Below are positions 20,626-28,706 of a stretch of 28,706 nucleotides of DNA, piece by piece. A program made the translations under genes and the position numbers. Origin of the DNA: a virus; the IMG/VR virus record IMGVR_UViG_3300008267_001965, positions 1-28,706 of that record, one strand, 5' to 3'. Under the pieces are notes generated by a model that searched no databases, was not told where the DNA came from, and saw only the letters and a program-made list of their open reading frames with translations. How positions within the stretch are numbered: position 1 is the first letter of the stretch; every line of letters starts with the position of its first letter.

Positions 20626-23600
20626 GTTAACCCTGTATTGCGAGAGGGCGAAGCAGCTTACGAAATTGATACTAATCGAATAAAAATTGGAGACGGGGAA
20701 ACTCCGTGGAACAATTTACCCTATGCGCTTTCTGGTGCTTCGGGATCAATCGGTTCGACAGGGCCTGCAGGCCCGCAAGGACCACAGGGAGTTGCAGGAC
20801 CAACAGGACCAACAGGCCCTAAAGGAGATACTGGACTTACTGGACCTTCAGGACCAATAGGAAGTCAGGGACCACAGGGACTTAAAGGGGATAAAGGAGA
20901 AACTGGAGCCACTGGAGCACAGGGACTACCTGGACTACCTGGACAGCAAGGACCACAAGGAGATCCTGGACTGCAAGGTGAAAAAGGTGATACTGGTGCC
21001 GCTGGCCCACAAGGACCGCAAGGTGTTACAGGTCCACAGGGGCTTAAAGGAGATAAAGGTGATCGTGGAGAAAGAGGTCTTACTGGGGCACAAGGTCCTG
21101 CAGGTGAAACTGGACCTGCAGGCGCTACAGGATCACAAGGGCCAAGAGGAATTACAGGCCCACAGGGATCACAAGGAGTACAAGGAGCCACTGGACCACA
21201 AGGACCACGAGGACTCACTGGTTTAACTGGGGCTACTGGGGCTACTGGGGCTACTGGGGCTACAGGATCACAAGGACCACGAGGATTTACAGGGGAGACT
21301 GGTGCTACCGGACCAAAAGGCGATACTGGAGCACAAGGACCAAAAGGCGATACTGGAAATACAGGACCAGCTGGTGCTACAGGGGCGCAGGGACCTAAAG
21401 GCGATAAAGGCGATACCGGTGATACAGGAGCACAGGGCCCAGCCGGCGCAGACGGAACTAGCGTTAAATTAAAAGGTGCTGTTGCAACTTTTGAAAATCT
21501 TCCTCTTATTGGAAATACGCTTGGTGATTTATATGTTGTTACTGCATCAGGTGATGGCTATGTTTGGGACGGTAATAGTTGGGAAAATGCTGGACCTATT
21601 AGAGGACCACAAGGTGCCGAAGGACCACAGGGCCCACAAGGAATTCCTGGTACAAACGGAACTAATGGTGCCGATGCTCTATGGAACTTTACTGGTGCTT
21701 ACGATAACGTTGCCAGTTATGCTATAGGAGATGTTGTTACCTATGGTGGAGAGACTTGGTATAGAATAGATGCTAACTTCGGTGAAGGTGGCGATATTCC
21801 AGTAGAAGGAACCTTCTGGACCAAGATAGCACAAAAGGGTGCTGATGGCGCCACAGGATCCGGTATAACAGGTTGGACTGTTGGCGCTGGCAATCATTTA
21901 CTGCCAGATACAGATAACCTACAAGACATTGGTTCGCCAGGTGCTCGTGTACGACACATTTATGTGGGTCCAGGTTCTGTCACTATTGGCGGTAGTGTCA
22001 TTACAGAATCTATGACAGGCAAACTGGTATTACCAGGTGTTACCCGTGCTACAACTTTGTTTGCCGACGAAATAGAAGAAACAGCAGATCAAACATATGT
22101 GTTTGGTGGCACACCGTTTGTCACTGACTCCTACGACTACAGCATTCGTTCTGGGGCTATAACAGCTCCAGATGGTTACGTTAAAGCAGAATATAGTGTG
22201 GGTCGTTTAGACGACGACGGATATATTGGTAGTATCGGTATTGTTGAGCAGGGTATATGGACAGAGGCCATTGCTGATATTAACCGACGTAATTTAATGT
22301 ATGCCTATGTAGGCCCTGACATTAACGAAACATTCGATGTCAGCAATTGGGTACAGATTCCTTTTATCGTCAGCCCTAAAGCCAATGACGTTGAGTATGA
22401 TTTTGAAGGTGCTGATTTAGGTTCGTTTACTTTTGATAGTAATGTATTAAGTGTAAACAGTGGCACAGATATCTACATTGAAACATACGAAACTGGCGGC
22501 GATGGTGAAAGCAAATTAGTATTAAAGCCACAAGAGGATGATGACGGCGACAATCCAACTCGCATAGAAGGTTCCTACGGTGTAGGCATTTGGACCAATA
22601 ACACTGACAGTGATAACATACATAAATGGTTGTTTGGCTCAAACGGTGATCTAAAACTACCAGCAGGTGGCGACATTGTTGACAGCAGTGGTACTAGTGT
22701 ATTAGGAGGCAGTGGCGGAAGCACAGACAAATTAGTCAATGGTGAACACGAAGTAGTATTAGATTCTAGTGGTCACTTAACTGCTCCCGGCGATATTGTT
22801 GTTGGCGGCGTTGATGGCGGACATTTTGTCATAGATGGTACTGACGGTGATAACACCAGTGTTCGTTGGTACAATATGCCTAGTAATGAAGACCACAGCA
22901 TCATCAGAACCTTTACCGGCAATCCAGATGATGAAACAGAACTAAATCGAGGTCGAATTCAACTAGCCTGGCAAGACAGTGATCGCAGCGGCCTACGAAT
23001 TGGTTCATATGATCGCAGTAATGATGGCAATGAAGAAAATGTTGTTACACACGAATGGACCTTCCAAGGGGACGGTGGATTACGATTCCCAGATGACACA
23101 GTTCAAACTACTGCCTATACTGGCGGCAGTGGAAGTAGCACAGTAGCACGTCAAGACACAGCACCAAGTGCCAGCAACGGCACACTATGGTTTAACACCG
23201 TAGAAGGTAGACTATACATAAAGTATAACGATCAGTGGGTTGATGCGGCACCTTTAGTTCAACCCCCACCAGACACCGATCTTGATGTTGTATCTATTAC
23301 ATTCCCAGATGCCACAGTTCAAACCACAGCATATCCTGGAGCAAGCAATAAAATAGTCAATGGCGATTACGAAGTTGTTTTAGATCAAGACGGTGTTTTA
23401 AACTTGCCACGTAATGGTGCTATACGCAATTTAAGCGGCTCTTACGATGTTAACGTTGTTGGTGCTGGCCCTAATGGGTTTGCTCAACTACAGTGGACCA
23501 CACTAGCAGGCGCGGCAGAAGCCAACCCCAATGACACTGACGAACTCCTACACTGGTTATATATTGAAGAACCTGGTGTCTTTATTGAAACTAATAAAAA

Positions 23601-24885
23601 CGGCACAGGTAGCTCATACGAATGGCTGTTTAAAACAGATGGCAGTTTAATGATCCCATATCAGCATGTCAGCAATAGAGCAGGCACTAGCGATGCGTTA
23701 GTGTTTAGTCGCAACGGATCAACACAAAAAGCCATCGCAACGCAGCCGGGAACAGCAGACACTAACACAGTTGGTAGATTGGTTATTGCCGGTGGCGATA
23801 GTTATCAAGAACCCAACTCAAACGAATGGTTTGGCGAAGGTGGCGACATTTATATATGGCCAGGTCGCGGCGCCAACGGCGGTGACATCAAACTTGATGC
23901 TGGAGAGTCGTATGGACTTAACGGTGAAGAAGGCGGCTGGATCAAAATGCGAGCCGGCGATAGTACTAGTGGCAACGGTGGCTATTTAGAATTAACCGGC
24001 GGATCAGCAAGCGGTACAGGTAAAATAGGCGGAGATATTACTCTTACAGCAGGGTCAGGCTCAGCCTACGGTAAGGTTAGAATAACTTCAAACAGTAACA
24101 ACTGGGACTTTGGCATAGATGGCAGTACAATATTTCCAAATGCTAAAATAAAAGGTTATTGCTTTACTGCTACTAATGCAGTTTTCAATTATCTACCGCA
24201 ACAGGGTTCGTTCATGTATACCGATAGCCCTATACTACGATTAATCTCAACAATAGGTGGCGCTTGGTATATTAAAGGTCCTGGACTAGTAGGTTGGAAG
24301 CAGATAACCTCTGTACAAGATAACGGCGGTGTAGCACTAATTGTACGCATTGGAAATGGAAACACTCCATTAGAAGATGGATCAGAGTTCCACAGTGGAG
24401 GATACTTACCAGATAGCCCAGATCTCGTTTATACTATTAGTCAGTATCTTGACCTTGATGTACAAGTTGCTGATAAAACTTGGACGTTTGACAAAGACGG
24501 TGATTTACAATTACCAGCAGGCGGTGACATCAAGAACAGCAGTGGTGTTAGTGTATTAACTGGCAATCAAGGACAAGAAAACTATCTATACAATGGTATT
24601 GATACCACCAAGACTATCACTACAGTTAATTTTAGTGTATTATACTGCACTCCTGCTGCTGGATATACAGGAAGTGATACTCATACAGTAGTGTTGCCCG
24701 CAGGCACATCTGGACAGAGATTGGCAATTATCAATAACTCTAGTAATTGTCAATTGACTCTTGATTTAGGTTATCCGTGGACGTGGTATGTGGCTACCAG
24801 TGGCAAGGCTGAGTTAATATATGTAGTTGATCCATACGGCGGCGGCGATTGGATCATTATGTATGGCGCGGCACAGACGCCTTAA
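20575..24885 (+). CDS. Long collagen-like tail fibre protein
   Basis: 1436 aa. Residues 1-50 form an Mtd-type N-terminal domain (VRILLRRDIASVWASVNPVL, TNRIKIGDGETPWNNLPYA), then an uninterrupted collagen-like stretch of 81 Gly-x-y triplets (residues 54-296) and a short second one (8 triplets, about 344-367). After that come repeated fibre modules: LPAGGDIVDSSGTSVLGG and LPAGGDIKNSSGVSVLTG; PDDTVQTTAYTGG and PDATVQTTAYPGA; KLVNGEHEVVLDSSGHL and KIVNGDYEVVLDQDGVL. Gly/Asp/Asn-rich beta sequence fills the rest (EGGDIYIWPGRGANGGDIKL), and the C-terminus is VDPYGGGDWIIMYGAAQTP. This is a trimeric receptor-binding fibre or adhesin; the host receptor cannot be read from sequence. It starts 2 nt after the previous stop, so it is coupled. 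Confidence 0.9.
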   Translation: MTVRILLRRDIASVWASVNPVLREGEAAYEIDTNRIKIGDGETPWNNLPYALSGASGSIGSTGPAGPQGPQGVAGPTGPTGPKGDTGLTGPSGPIGSQGPQGLKGDKGETGATGAQGLPGLPGQQGPQGDPGLQGEKGDTGAAGPQGPQGVTGPQGLKGDKGDRGERGLTGAQGPAGETGPAGATGSQGPRGITGPQGSQGVQGATGPQGPRGLTGLTGATGATGATGATGSQGPRGFTGETGATGPKGDTGAQGPKGDTGNTGPAGATGAQGPKGDKGDTGDTGAQGPAGADGTSVKLKGAVATFENLPLIGNTLGDLYVVTASGDGYVWDGNSWENAGPIRGPQGAEGPQGPQGIPGTNGTNGADALWNFTGAYDNVASYAIGDVVTYGGETWYRIDANFGEGGDIPVEGTFWTKIAQKGADGATGSGITGWTVGAGNHLLPDTDNLQDIGSPGARVRHIYVGPGSVTIGGSVITESMTGKLVLPGVTRATTLFADEIEETADQTYVFGGTPFVTDSYDYSIRSGAITAPDGYVKAEYSVGRLDDDGYIGSIGIVEQGIWTEAIADINRRNLMYAYVGPDINETFDVSNWVQIPFIVSPKANDVEYDFEGADLGSFTFDSNVLSVNSGTDIYIETYETGGDGESKLVLKPQEDDDGDNPTRIEGSYGVGIWTNNTDSDNIHKWLFGSNGDLKLPAGGDIVDSSGTSVLGGSGGSTDKLVNGEHEVVLDSSGHLTAPGDIVVGGVDGGHFVIDGTDGDNTSVRWYNMPSNEDHSIIRTFTGNPDDETELNRGRIQLAWQDSDRSGLRIGSYDRSNDGNEENVVTHEWTFQGDGGLRFPDDTVQTTAYTGGSGSSTVARQDTAPSASNGTLWFNTVEGRLYIKYNDQWVDAAPLVQPPPDTDLDVVSITFPDATVQTTAYPGASNKIVNGDYEVVLDQDGVLNLPRNGAIRNLSGSYDVNVVGAGPNGFAQLQWTTLAGAAEANPNDTDELLHWLYIEEPGVFIETNKNGTGSSYEWLFKTDGSLMIPYQHVSNRAGTSDALVFSRNGSTQKAIATQPGTADTNTVGRLVIAGGDSYQEPNSNEWFGEGGDIYIWPGRGANGGDIKLDAGESYGLNGEEGGWIKMRAGDSTSGNGGYLELTGGSASGTGKIGGDITLTAGSGSAYGKVRITSNSNNWDFGIDGSTIFPNAKIKGYCFTATNAVFNYLPQQGSFMYTDSPILRLISTIGGAWYIKGPGLVGWKQITSVQDNGGVALIVRIGNGNTPLEDGSEFHSGGYLPDSPDLVYTISQYLDLDVQVADKTWTFDKDGDLQLPAGGDIKNSSGVSVLTGNQGQENYLYNGIDTTKTITTVNFSVLYCTPAAGYTGSDTHTVVLPAGTSGQRLAIINNSSNCQLTLDLGYPWTWYVATSGKAELIYVVDPYGGGDWIIMYGAAQTP
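20734..21462 (+). repeat. Collagen-like Gly-x-y repeat (81 triplets)
   Basis: I counted 81 consecutive Gly-x-y triplets with no interruption. GPQ, GPK, GDT, GAT, GPR and GAQ dominate, giving near-periodic 9-nt DNA with GGACC/GGTCC-like words. The 9-nt unit GGCTACTGG is repeated three times exactly plus a degenerate fourth copy at 21231-21266, the most likely site of slippage. The opposite strand is open over this region only because of the repeat composition. Confidence 0.93.
22661..24565 (+). repeat. Dispersed direct repeats inside the collagen-like fibre gene
   Basis: Three imperfect repeat pairs fall between 22661 and 24565. They are the LPAGGDI...SGxSVL segment (about 22661-22712 and 24515-24563), the VNGxxEVVLD segment (about 22731-22775 and 23351-23396), and the PDxTVQTTAY segment (about 23088-23125 and 23303-23340). 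They mark repeated fibre modules and are possible recombination targets. Confidence 0.75.
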
Positions 24886-24891
24886 GAAACC

Positions 24892-24899
24892 GATAAATA
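24892..24899 (+). promoter_or_regulatory. Late promoter, leadered geometry
   Basis: GATAAATA, then TCAAT, AGGAC (ribosome-site-like) and ATG 24916, 17 nt after the box, the same layout as 19690. It lies after the stop of the collagen-like fibre. Confidence 0.7.
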
Positions 24900-24915
24900 T
24901 CAATAGGACACAACG

Positions 24916-25119
24916 ATGGCAATAACATTTCCAACAGAGCCCACACTAGGGCAAGAATACGTAGCAGATAACTCTGCTACTTATCAATGGACGGGTAGCC
25001 GCTGGAGCACACAAGTTCCATGGGTTAACGGCAGATCACAATATGTGGCGGTTGGCGGGGTTGCTGACCAAACTTACAATGAAGATTTAGATAACACCCT
25101 CGGTGGAGGCGGAGCATAA
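24916..25119 (+). CDS. Small fibre-associated structural protein
   Basis: 67 aa. It has one short beta module, PTEPTLGQEYVADNSATYQW then TGSRWSTQVPW, like the LW modules of the fibre and sheath proteins, and the tail YNEDLDNTLGGGGA. The C-terminal GGGA and the DNA around the stop repeat those of the gene at 19715, each directly followed by an Mtd-type fibre gene. It is probably a small connector or capping subunit. Function is inferred only. Confidence 0.72.
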   Translation: MAITFPTEPTLGQEYVADNSATYQWTGSRWSTQVPWVNGRSQYVAVGGVADQTYNEDLDNTLGGGGA

Positions 25120-25172
25120 TATGACAACTAGAATTAAACTACGTAGAGATACAGCAGCCAATTGGACCACAG
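25108..25172 (+). repeat. Duplicated fibre junction, copy 2
   Basis: GGCGGAGCATAAT then ATGAC, then the Mtd-type N-terminal coding region. It matches copy 1 at 20561. Confidence 0.7.
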
Positions 25173-28100
25173 CAAATCCAATTTTAGCCGCAGGTGAACC
25201 AGGCCTAGAATCAGACACTGGCAAAATCAAGTATGGTGACGGTGTTAGCCGTTGGAACCTACTTGAACACACTGGCGGTGATACGCTGATCAACGAAGGT
25301 GCTATCACAGTTCAAACTGGTGATGCTGATCGTTGGTTTGTTCGCTTACGCAAAGAAGATGATGGTGGTCCATACGACTTGAGCGGTGTTAAAGTTCACA
25401 GCACAAACTACGACAGTGACGGCAATGTGTTGATCATAGCAGATTTCAGTTTTGAAGCTACTTATGGCCTAGCAGTATTCAAGTTTACTCCAGCAGGTGA
25501 GTTAGTTTGGAAACAGACTGTGGGTCCTGCCAACACCTACGGAACAGGCAGTGATAACTCCGTGGTTGACGGTGATGACAATCTTGTATTCACACTGAAT
25601 CAAGACAACAACATAGCAGTTGTGGTCAAGATAAATGGAGCCACAGGTGCTGTAATGTTCAGTAACACTATAGACTTTGGAGTAGGCTATAGTCTTTGTG
25701 CTATTGGTCTTGACAGCAATGAAAACATCATCATTGGTGGAAACATTGCGGGTGTAGAACAAAATATAGCATTCGTGGCCAAACTAAACACAGATGCTAC
25801 CACTATTACTTGGCAGAAGCTCCTAATAGGCGACAGCAGTGACTCCTACATACTTGGACTAGCCGTTGACTTTAACGATGATATTGTTGTTACTGGTACT
25901 GCTGAAGTAGGTATTACGGTAAACGGCGGCTTCACCATTGTCAATGCGATGTTAGTGGCCAAAGTAACCAGTGCTGGTAATCTAGCCTGGCAAAAGACTG
26001 TGGCCCTTGAAAACGAAACTCCTGGCGGTATAGCCGCTGGTCTGAGTCTTGACAGCATTGGTAACATTTATGTCACAGGTTCCTACTATGTTGATAACCC
26101 AACTGCTGATAATGGCCCAGGGCCAGAGAAAAAGAGCAATACTGTTGTGATATTTAAAATGACTGCTCTAGGTGCTATAGTATGGGATCGAAGAGTTGGT
26201 CCTGGTCCTTGCTCATGGGTAGGCGTCAGCACAGCAGTGGGCGATGACGGCGACTTATATCTATACGCTGGCACCTACGAACTTAATCCATTAAGCAATG
26301 TTGAAGGCGGTGATGCGGGGTATTACACCACTCGTTTGGTCTTGGCTCGCTATAACAAAACAACAGGTGCTGTGATTTGGCAAAGTTATTTTGACAATCC
26401 TCTAGCACAAGACATGCCAGGCGAAACAGGAGATAACGGACCCTTTGGTTCTGTCAGCACAGACCTAATGACAGTAAAGGGCAATAAGATTCTTATTGGT
26501 GGTTCAGTGAGATTTGGTCAAAGTGATCAGGATCTCAACAGTCCTTGGGGTAACGGCAAATACTTTAATCAAGGTTTTATAGCACAGTTTGACACTGATG
26601 CCACCAAGTTCTCAGCAGAAGGTTGGGAATTAAAGACCAGTCGTATTCCAGGCCTGTTGACCAACACATTGGTAGCCTCTAATGGCCCGTTGGCACTTAC
26701 TACTGACATCATTGATATAATCACCGATGGATCAGCAACTGTTGGAGTCACTGACGCCGACATCAGCGTAAGACGTACGGCCAGCAAGGTTAACACTTGG
26801 ACGTTCGGCAAGGACGGTACACTAACTGCTCCAGTAGACGGCAACATCAAGTTACAACAAACACAGTTGGGCTTTGCCGCAATGTATGGTCAGATGAATC
26901 AAAGCACTGACGATGGCATTTGGTATAACAGCGTGTGCCACGACGCAGAAGGCAATGCCTACACACTAGGTGCCAATAACTGGACCAGCAATAAAGCACA
27001 CATTCAAAAGTTCAGTCCAGAAGGCAACTTGCTATGGAATCGTGAACTACGCAGTGGCAGTGGTGCTAGTTTTGATGTAACTTCAGACGGTTCAACTTAT
27101 ACTGGTGCTATTGTAAATTCAACTGGCGGCGGATACAAGGTAGGTGACAAGATTGTTATTAGAGGCAGCGATCTCAGTGGTAGCGACGGTCTTAACAGTC
27201 TAATTTTAGAAGTGGCAACTATTAGTAATGCTTACGATTATGTAGGCGCAGTGGAAACTGTTGTTGTGGTAAGCGGAGTGGTAGCACTCAATGTGCCAGA
27301 AACTTGGATCAATGTACGAGACTCTTACGAAGACGCATACTGTACTCCAGTGGCAATGGCCTTTGATCCAGCGACTGGCAACATTGCTGTGTTAGTTGAA
27401 ACCCCAACATATAACGGTGATACACTTGACGCTGAGTGGACAGAGGCTGTTGTTCTAATGATAGACTCAGGTTCGGGTGCTGTTGTCAAGTCATTTACAC
27501 TGTCAGATGAAGGTGACATTTACGGCTATGACATCGCAGTCAGTGCCACAGGTAAGCCAGCAGTTGTTGGTCAAAAGTTTAACGAATACGCAGAATACGG
27601 TGCTATTACTCCATTAGCTGGCAGCGGCGTAGATGTTCTATGGGTGTCCAAAACAGACATTGACTCTGAACACTTCCCAGGTGAAGCAGGTAGTAACATC
27701 GGCGACTGGTGGGTCACTGGAAGTGGTATTACCGATCAAGTTCAGGCTGTAGATGTAAACTATTACTATAATGTACCAGTGTCAGCAGGAGTCCAGACAG
27801 GTTCTGGATTGGTTGTAGATGTAACTGTAGCCGGCGGAGCCTATACACTTATCGCTACCAATGGTACAGGCACAGGCTACAAAGACTATCAAAAGTTTAG
27901 AATCTTTGGTAATCTACTGGGCGGCGTTGACGGTGTTAACGACCTAACATTTAAGGTTGGAGTGGACGGCAGTGGTACTCCTAATGTTGTTACTAGCATT
28001 GAAGGTACGCCCACAGGCAGCGACAGAACTGTAACTGAATTAACACCAGTTAAAGTTCCTGGTTCGGGTGCTGGCGTAACAGTTCGATTTAGCCCTACAG

Positions 28101-28706
28101 ACGGTACTTTTCAAACTCACGATCTTATTCAAGGTGGTGATAACTACTTGGTAGGCGATACTATCATTATTCCTGGAACAGCACTTGCTGGTGGCCAGGC
28201 TCCTGCCAATAATATAATATTCACAGTTGTTTCTGTTAGCTCAGGCAGCGCAGGTAGTATTACTAGTATTTCTTATACCAGTGGCGCACATCCATCAACA
28301 CACTTGAGTATTGAAACTGACGACAATGTAAACTTTGCTGCTGAAGAAACATTTGCTATCAAACAGAATCTAGGTGGCGAAGCATTTATTTGGACTCCAG
28401 ACTTTACCAAGGCCATTGGCGCTAACACTAACGATCAATTCAACGGTGTGGTATGGGATTCAACTGGTGCTAATGTCTATGCTGTGGGTTCAGGACGCTA
28501 TGAGGTTAACTATGACCAAGGATTGGTTGTCAAGTACAGTTCAACCGGCACACTGGTAGCCAGCAAGTATATCAATAACAATCTAGGCAACAACAGTGCT
28601 ACCAAAGGAACAGTTGCTCTAATGGCTGACAACAGCATTGTAGTAGTTCACCAAATGTATAACGATGACCGAGATGAAACTGACGAAGTATTGGTCACCA
28701 AGTTAG
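25121..28706 (+). CDS. Giant beta-propeller-like tail fibre protein (3' partial)
   Basis: Open from ATG 25121 past the window end, at least 1195 aa with no stop. Residues 1-50 are an Mtd-type N-terminal domain (TRIKLRRDTAANWTTANPIL, KIKYGDGVSRWNLLEH). Residues about 85-500 are repeats of blade type, each with a DxxGNIYVTG-like strand and an end such as VFKFTPAGELVWKQTV, FVAKLNTDATTITWQKLL, VAKVTSAGNLAWQKTV, VIFKMTALGAIVWDRRV and LARYNKTTGAVIWQSYF. This resembles beta-propeller (SBBP/PQQ-like) repeats. A fibre core segment VNTWTFGKDGTLTAPVDG follows, then a second propeller-like half starting WYNSVCHDAEGNAYTLG. Three copies of a G-Y-x-VGD-x-I-x-I module are inserted. It starts 2 nt after the previous stop. 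It is a likely adhesin or receptor-binding fibre. Confidence 0.88.
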   Translation, partial: MTTRIKLRRDTAANWTTANPILAAGEPGLESDTGKIKYGDGVSRWNLLEHTGGDTLINEGAITVQTGDADRWFVRLRKEDDGGPYDLSGVKVHSTNYDSDGNVLIIADFSFEATYGLAVFKFTPAGELVWKQTVGPANTYGTGSDNSVVDGDDNLVFTLNQDNNIAVVVKINGATGAVMFSNTIDFGVGYSLCAIGLDSNENIIIGGNIAGVEQNIAFVAKLNTDATTITWQKLLIGDSSDSYILGLAVDFNDDIVVTGTAEVGITVNGGFTIVNAMLVAKVTSAGNLAWQKTVALENETPGGIAAGLSLDSIGNIYVTGSYYVDNPTADNGPGPEKKSNTVVIFKMTALGAIVWDRRVGPGPCSWVGVSTAVGDDGDLYLYAGTYELNPLSNVEGGDAGYYTTRLVLARYNKTTGAVIWQSYFDNPLAQDMPGETGDNGPFGSVSTDLMTVKGNKILIGGSVRFGQSDQDLNSPWGNGKYFNQGFIAQFDTDATKFSAEGWELKTSRIPGLLTNTLVASNGPLALTTDIIDIITDGSATVGVTDADISVRRTASKVNTWTFGKDGTLTAPVDGNIKLQQTQLGFAAMYGQMNQSTDDGIWYNSVCHDAEGNAYTLGANNWTSNKAHIQKFSPEGNLLWNRELRSGSGASFDVTSDGSTYTGAIVNSTGGGYKVGDKIVIRGSDLSGSDGLNSLILEVATISNAYDYVGAVETVVVVSGVVALNVPETWINVRDSYEDAYCTPVAMAFDPATGNIAVLVETPTYNGDTLDAEWTEAVVLMIDSGSGAVVKSFTLSDEGDIYGYDIAVSATGKPAVVGQKFNEYAEYGAITPLAGSGVDVLWVSKTDIDSEHFPGEAGSNIGDWWVTGSGITDQVQAVDVNYYYNVPVSAGVQTGSGLVVDVTVAGGAYTLIATNGTGTGYKDYQKFRIFGNLLGGVDGVNDLTFKVGVDGSGTPNVVTSIEGTPTGSDRTVTELTPVKVPGSGAGVTVRFSPTDGTFQTHDLIQGGDNYLVGDTIIIPGTALAGGQAPANNIIFTVVSVSSGSAGSITSISYTSGAHPSTHLSIETDDNVNFAAEETFAIKQNLGGEAFIWTPDFTKAIGANTNDQFNGVVWDSTGANVYAVGSGRYEVNYDQGLVVKYSSTGTLVASKYINNNLGNNSATKGTVALMADNSIVVVHQMYNDDRDETDEVLVTKL
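27124..28255 (+). repeat. Three-copy G-Y-VGD-I-I-G module in the propeller fibre
   Basis: Copies at about 27124-27230 (GGYKVGDKIVIRGSDLSG), 27862-27965 (GTGYKDYQKFRIFGNLLGG) and 28132-28255 (GDNYLVGDTIIIPGTALAGG). Each is followed by an N-x-L/I-x-F/L-x-V strand. The copies differ enough that they are an old duplication and not recent slippage. Confidence 0.6.

Noticed and set aside
20865-21218. 117-aa minus-strand open frame rich in Pro and Cys
   Set aside because: It is the mirror of the collagen-like Gly-x-y codons; composition only, no ribosome site.
1-28706. tRNA genes, CRISPR arrays, insertion sequences, inteins or introns
   Set aside because: No cloverleaf-like sequence, regular spaced repeats, transposase-like protein or splicing-domain motifs were seen. 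The gp17 break lacks sequence rather than gaining it, so an intron or intein does not explain it.

Overview
The window is a stretch of an AT-rich, T4-like (myovirus) tailed-phage genome. Its gene families look like those of marine T4-like phages such as cyanophages and SAR11 phages. That placement is from memory of protein families; no database search was run. I saw no tRNA, CRISPR array, insertion sequence or host-type gene block. Both ends cut through genes: tail sheath on the left and a giant fibre gene on the right.

Layout: (1) 1-6.8 kb holds the tail and head module: sheath gp18, tube gp19, a tube-like baseplate protein, a small conserved protein, head-completion gp4, small terminase gp16 and two probable internal-head proteins. 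(2) 6.9-10.1 kb holds large terminase gp17 and a large acidic virion-associated gene. Both look broken by internal out-of-frame deletions. (3) 10.2-19.3 kb is a dense, mostly overlapping recombination and replication operon: gp32, a small ORF, UvsX (with a 1-nt frameshift), a UvsY-like protein, a cytidylyltransferase-cupin fusion, an unknown gene, UvsW, a gp62-like clamp-loader subunit, a zinc-finger protein and a miniature protein with the catalytic motifs of bacterial DNA polymerase III alpha. (4) One minus-strand gene (19.3-19.7 kb) converges on that operon. (5) 19.7-28.7 kb holds the fibre module: a virion protein, a 1436-aa collagen-like fibre, a small structural protein and a beta-propeller-like fibre more than 1195 aa long.

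Regulation is readable. T4-type late -10 boxes (NATAAATA and close variants) precede late genes in two geometries. In one, the box is followed by exactly 5 nt and then ATG, which predicts transcription starting on the ATG (leaderless mRNA); this occurs four times on the plus strand and possibly once on the minus strand. In the other, the box is followed by an AGGA-type ribosome site and an ATG 17-20 nt after the box (three times). Three strong hairpin/T-run terminators close the gp19, head-protein and pre-gp32 units. A single host-type promoter (TTGACA-17-TATTAT) sits inside the replication operon, also positioned for a leaderless start.

The most interesting items are the leaderless late-promoter class, the miniature polymerase-III-like protein, the clustered lesions in gp17, its neighbour and uvsX (real decay or assembly error), the candidate capsid-targeting N-termini, and the duplicated fibre-module junction.
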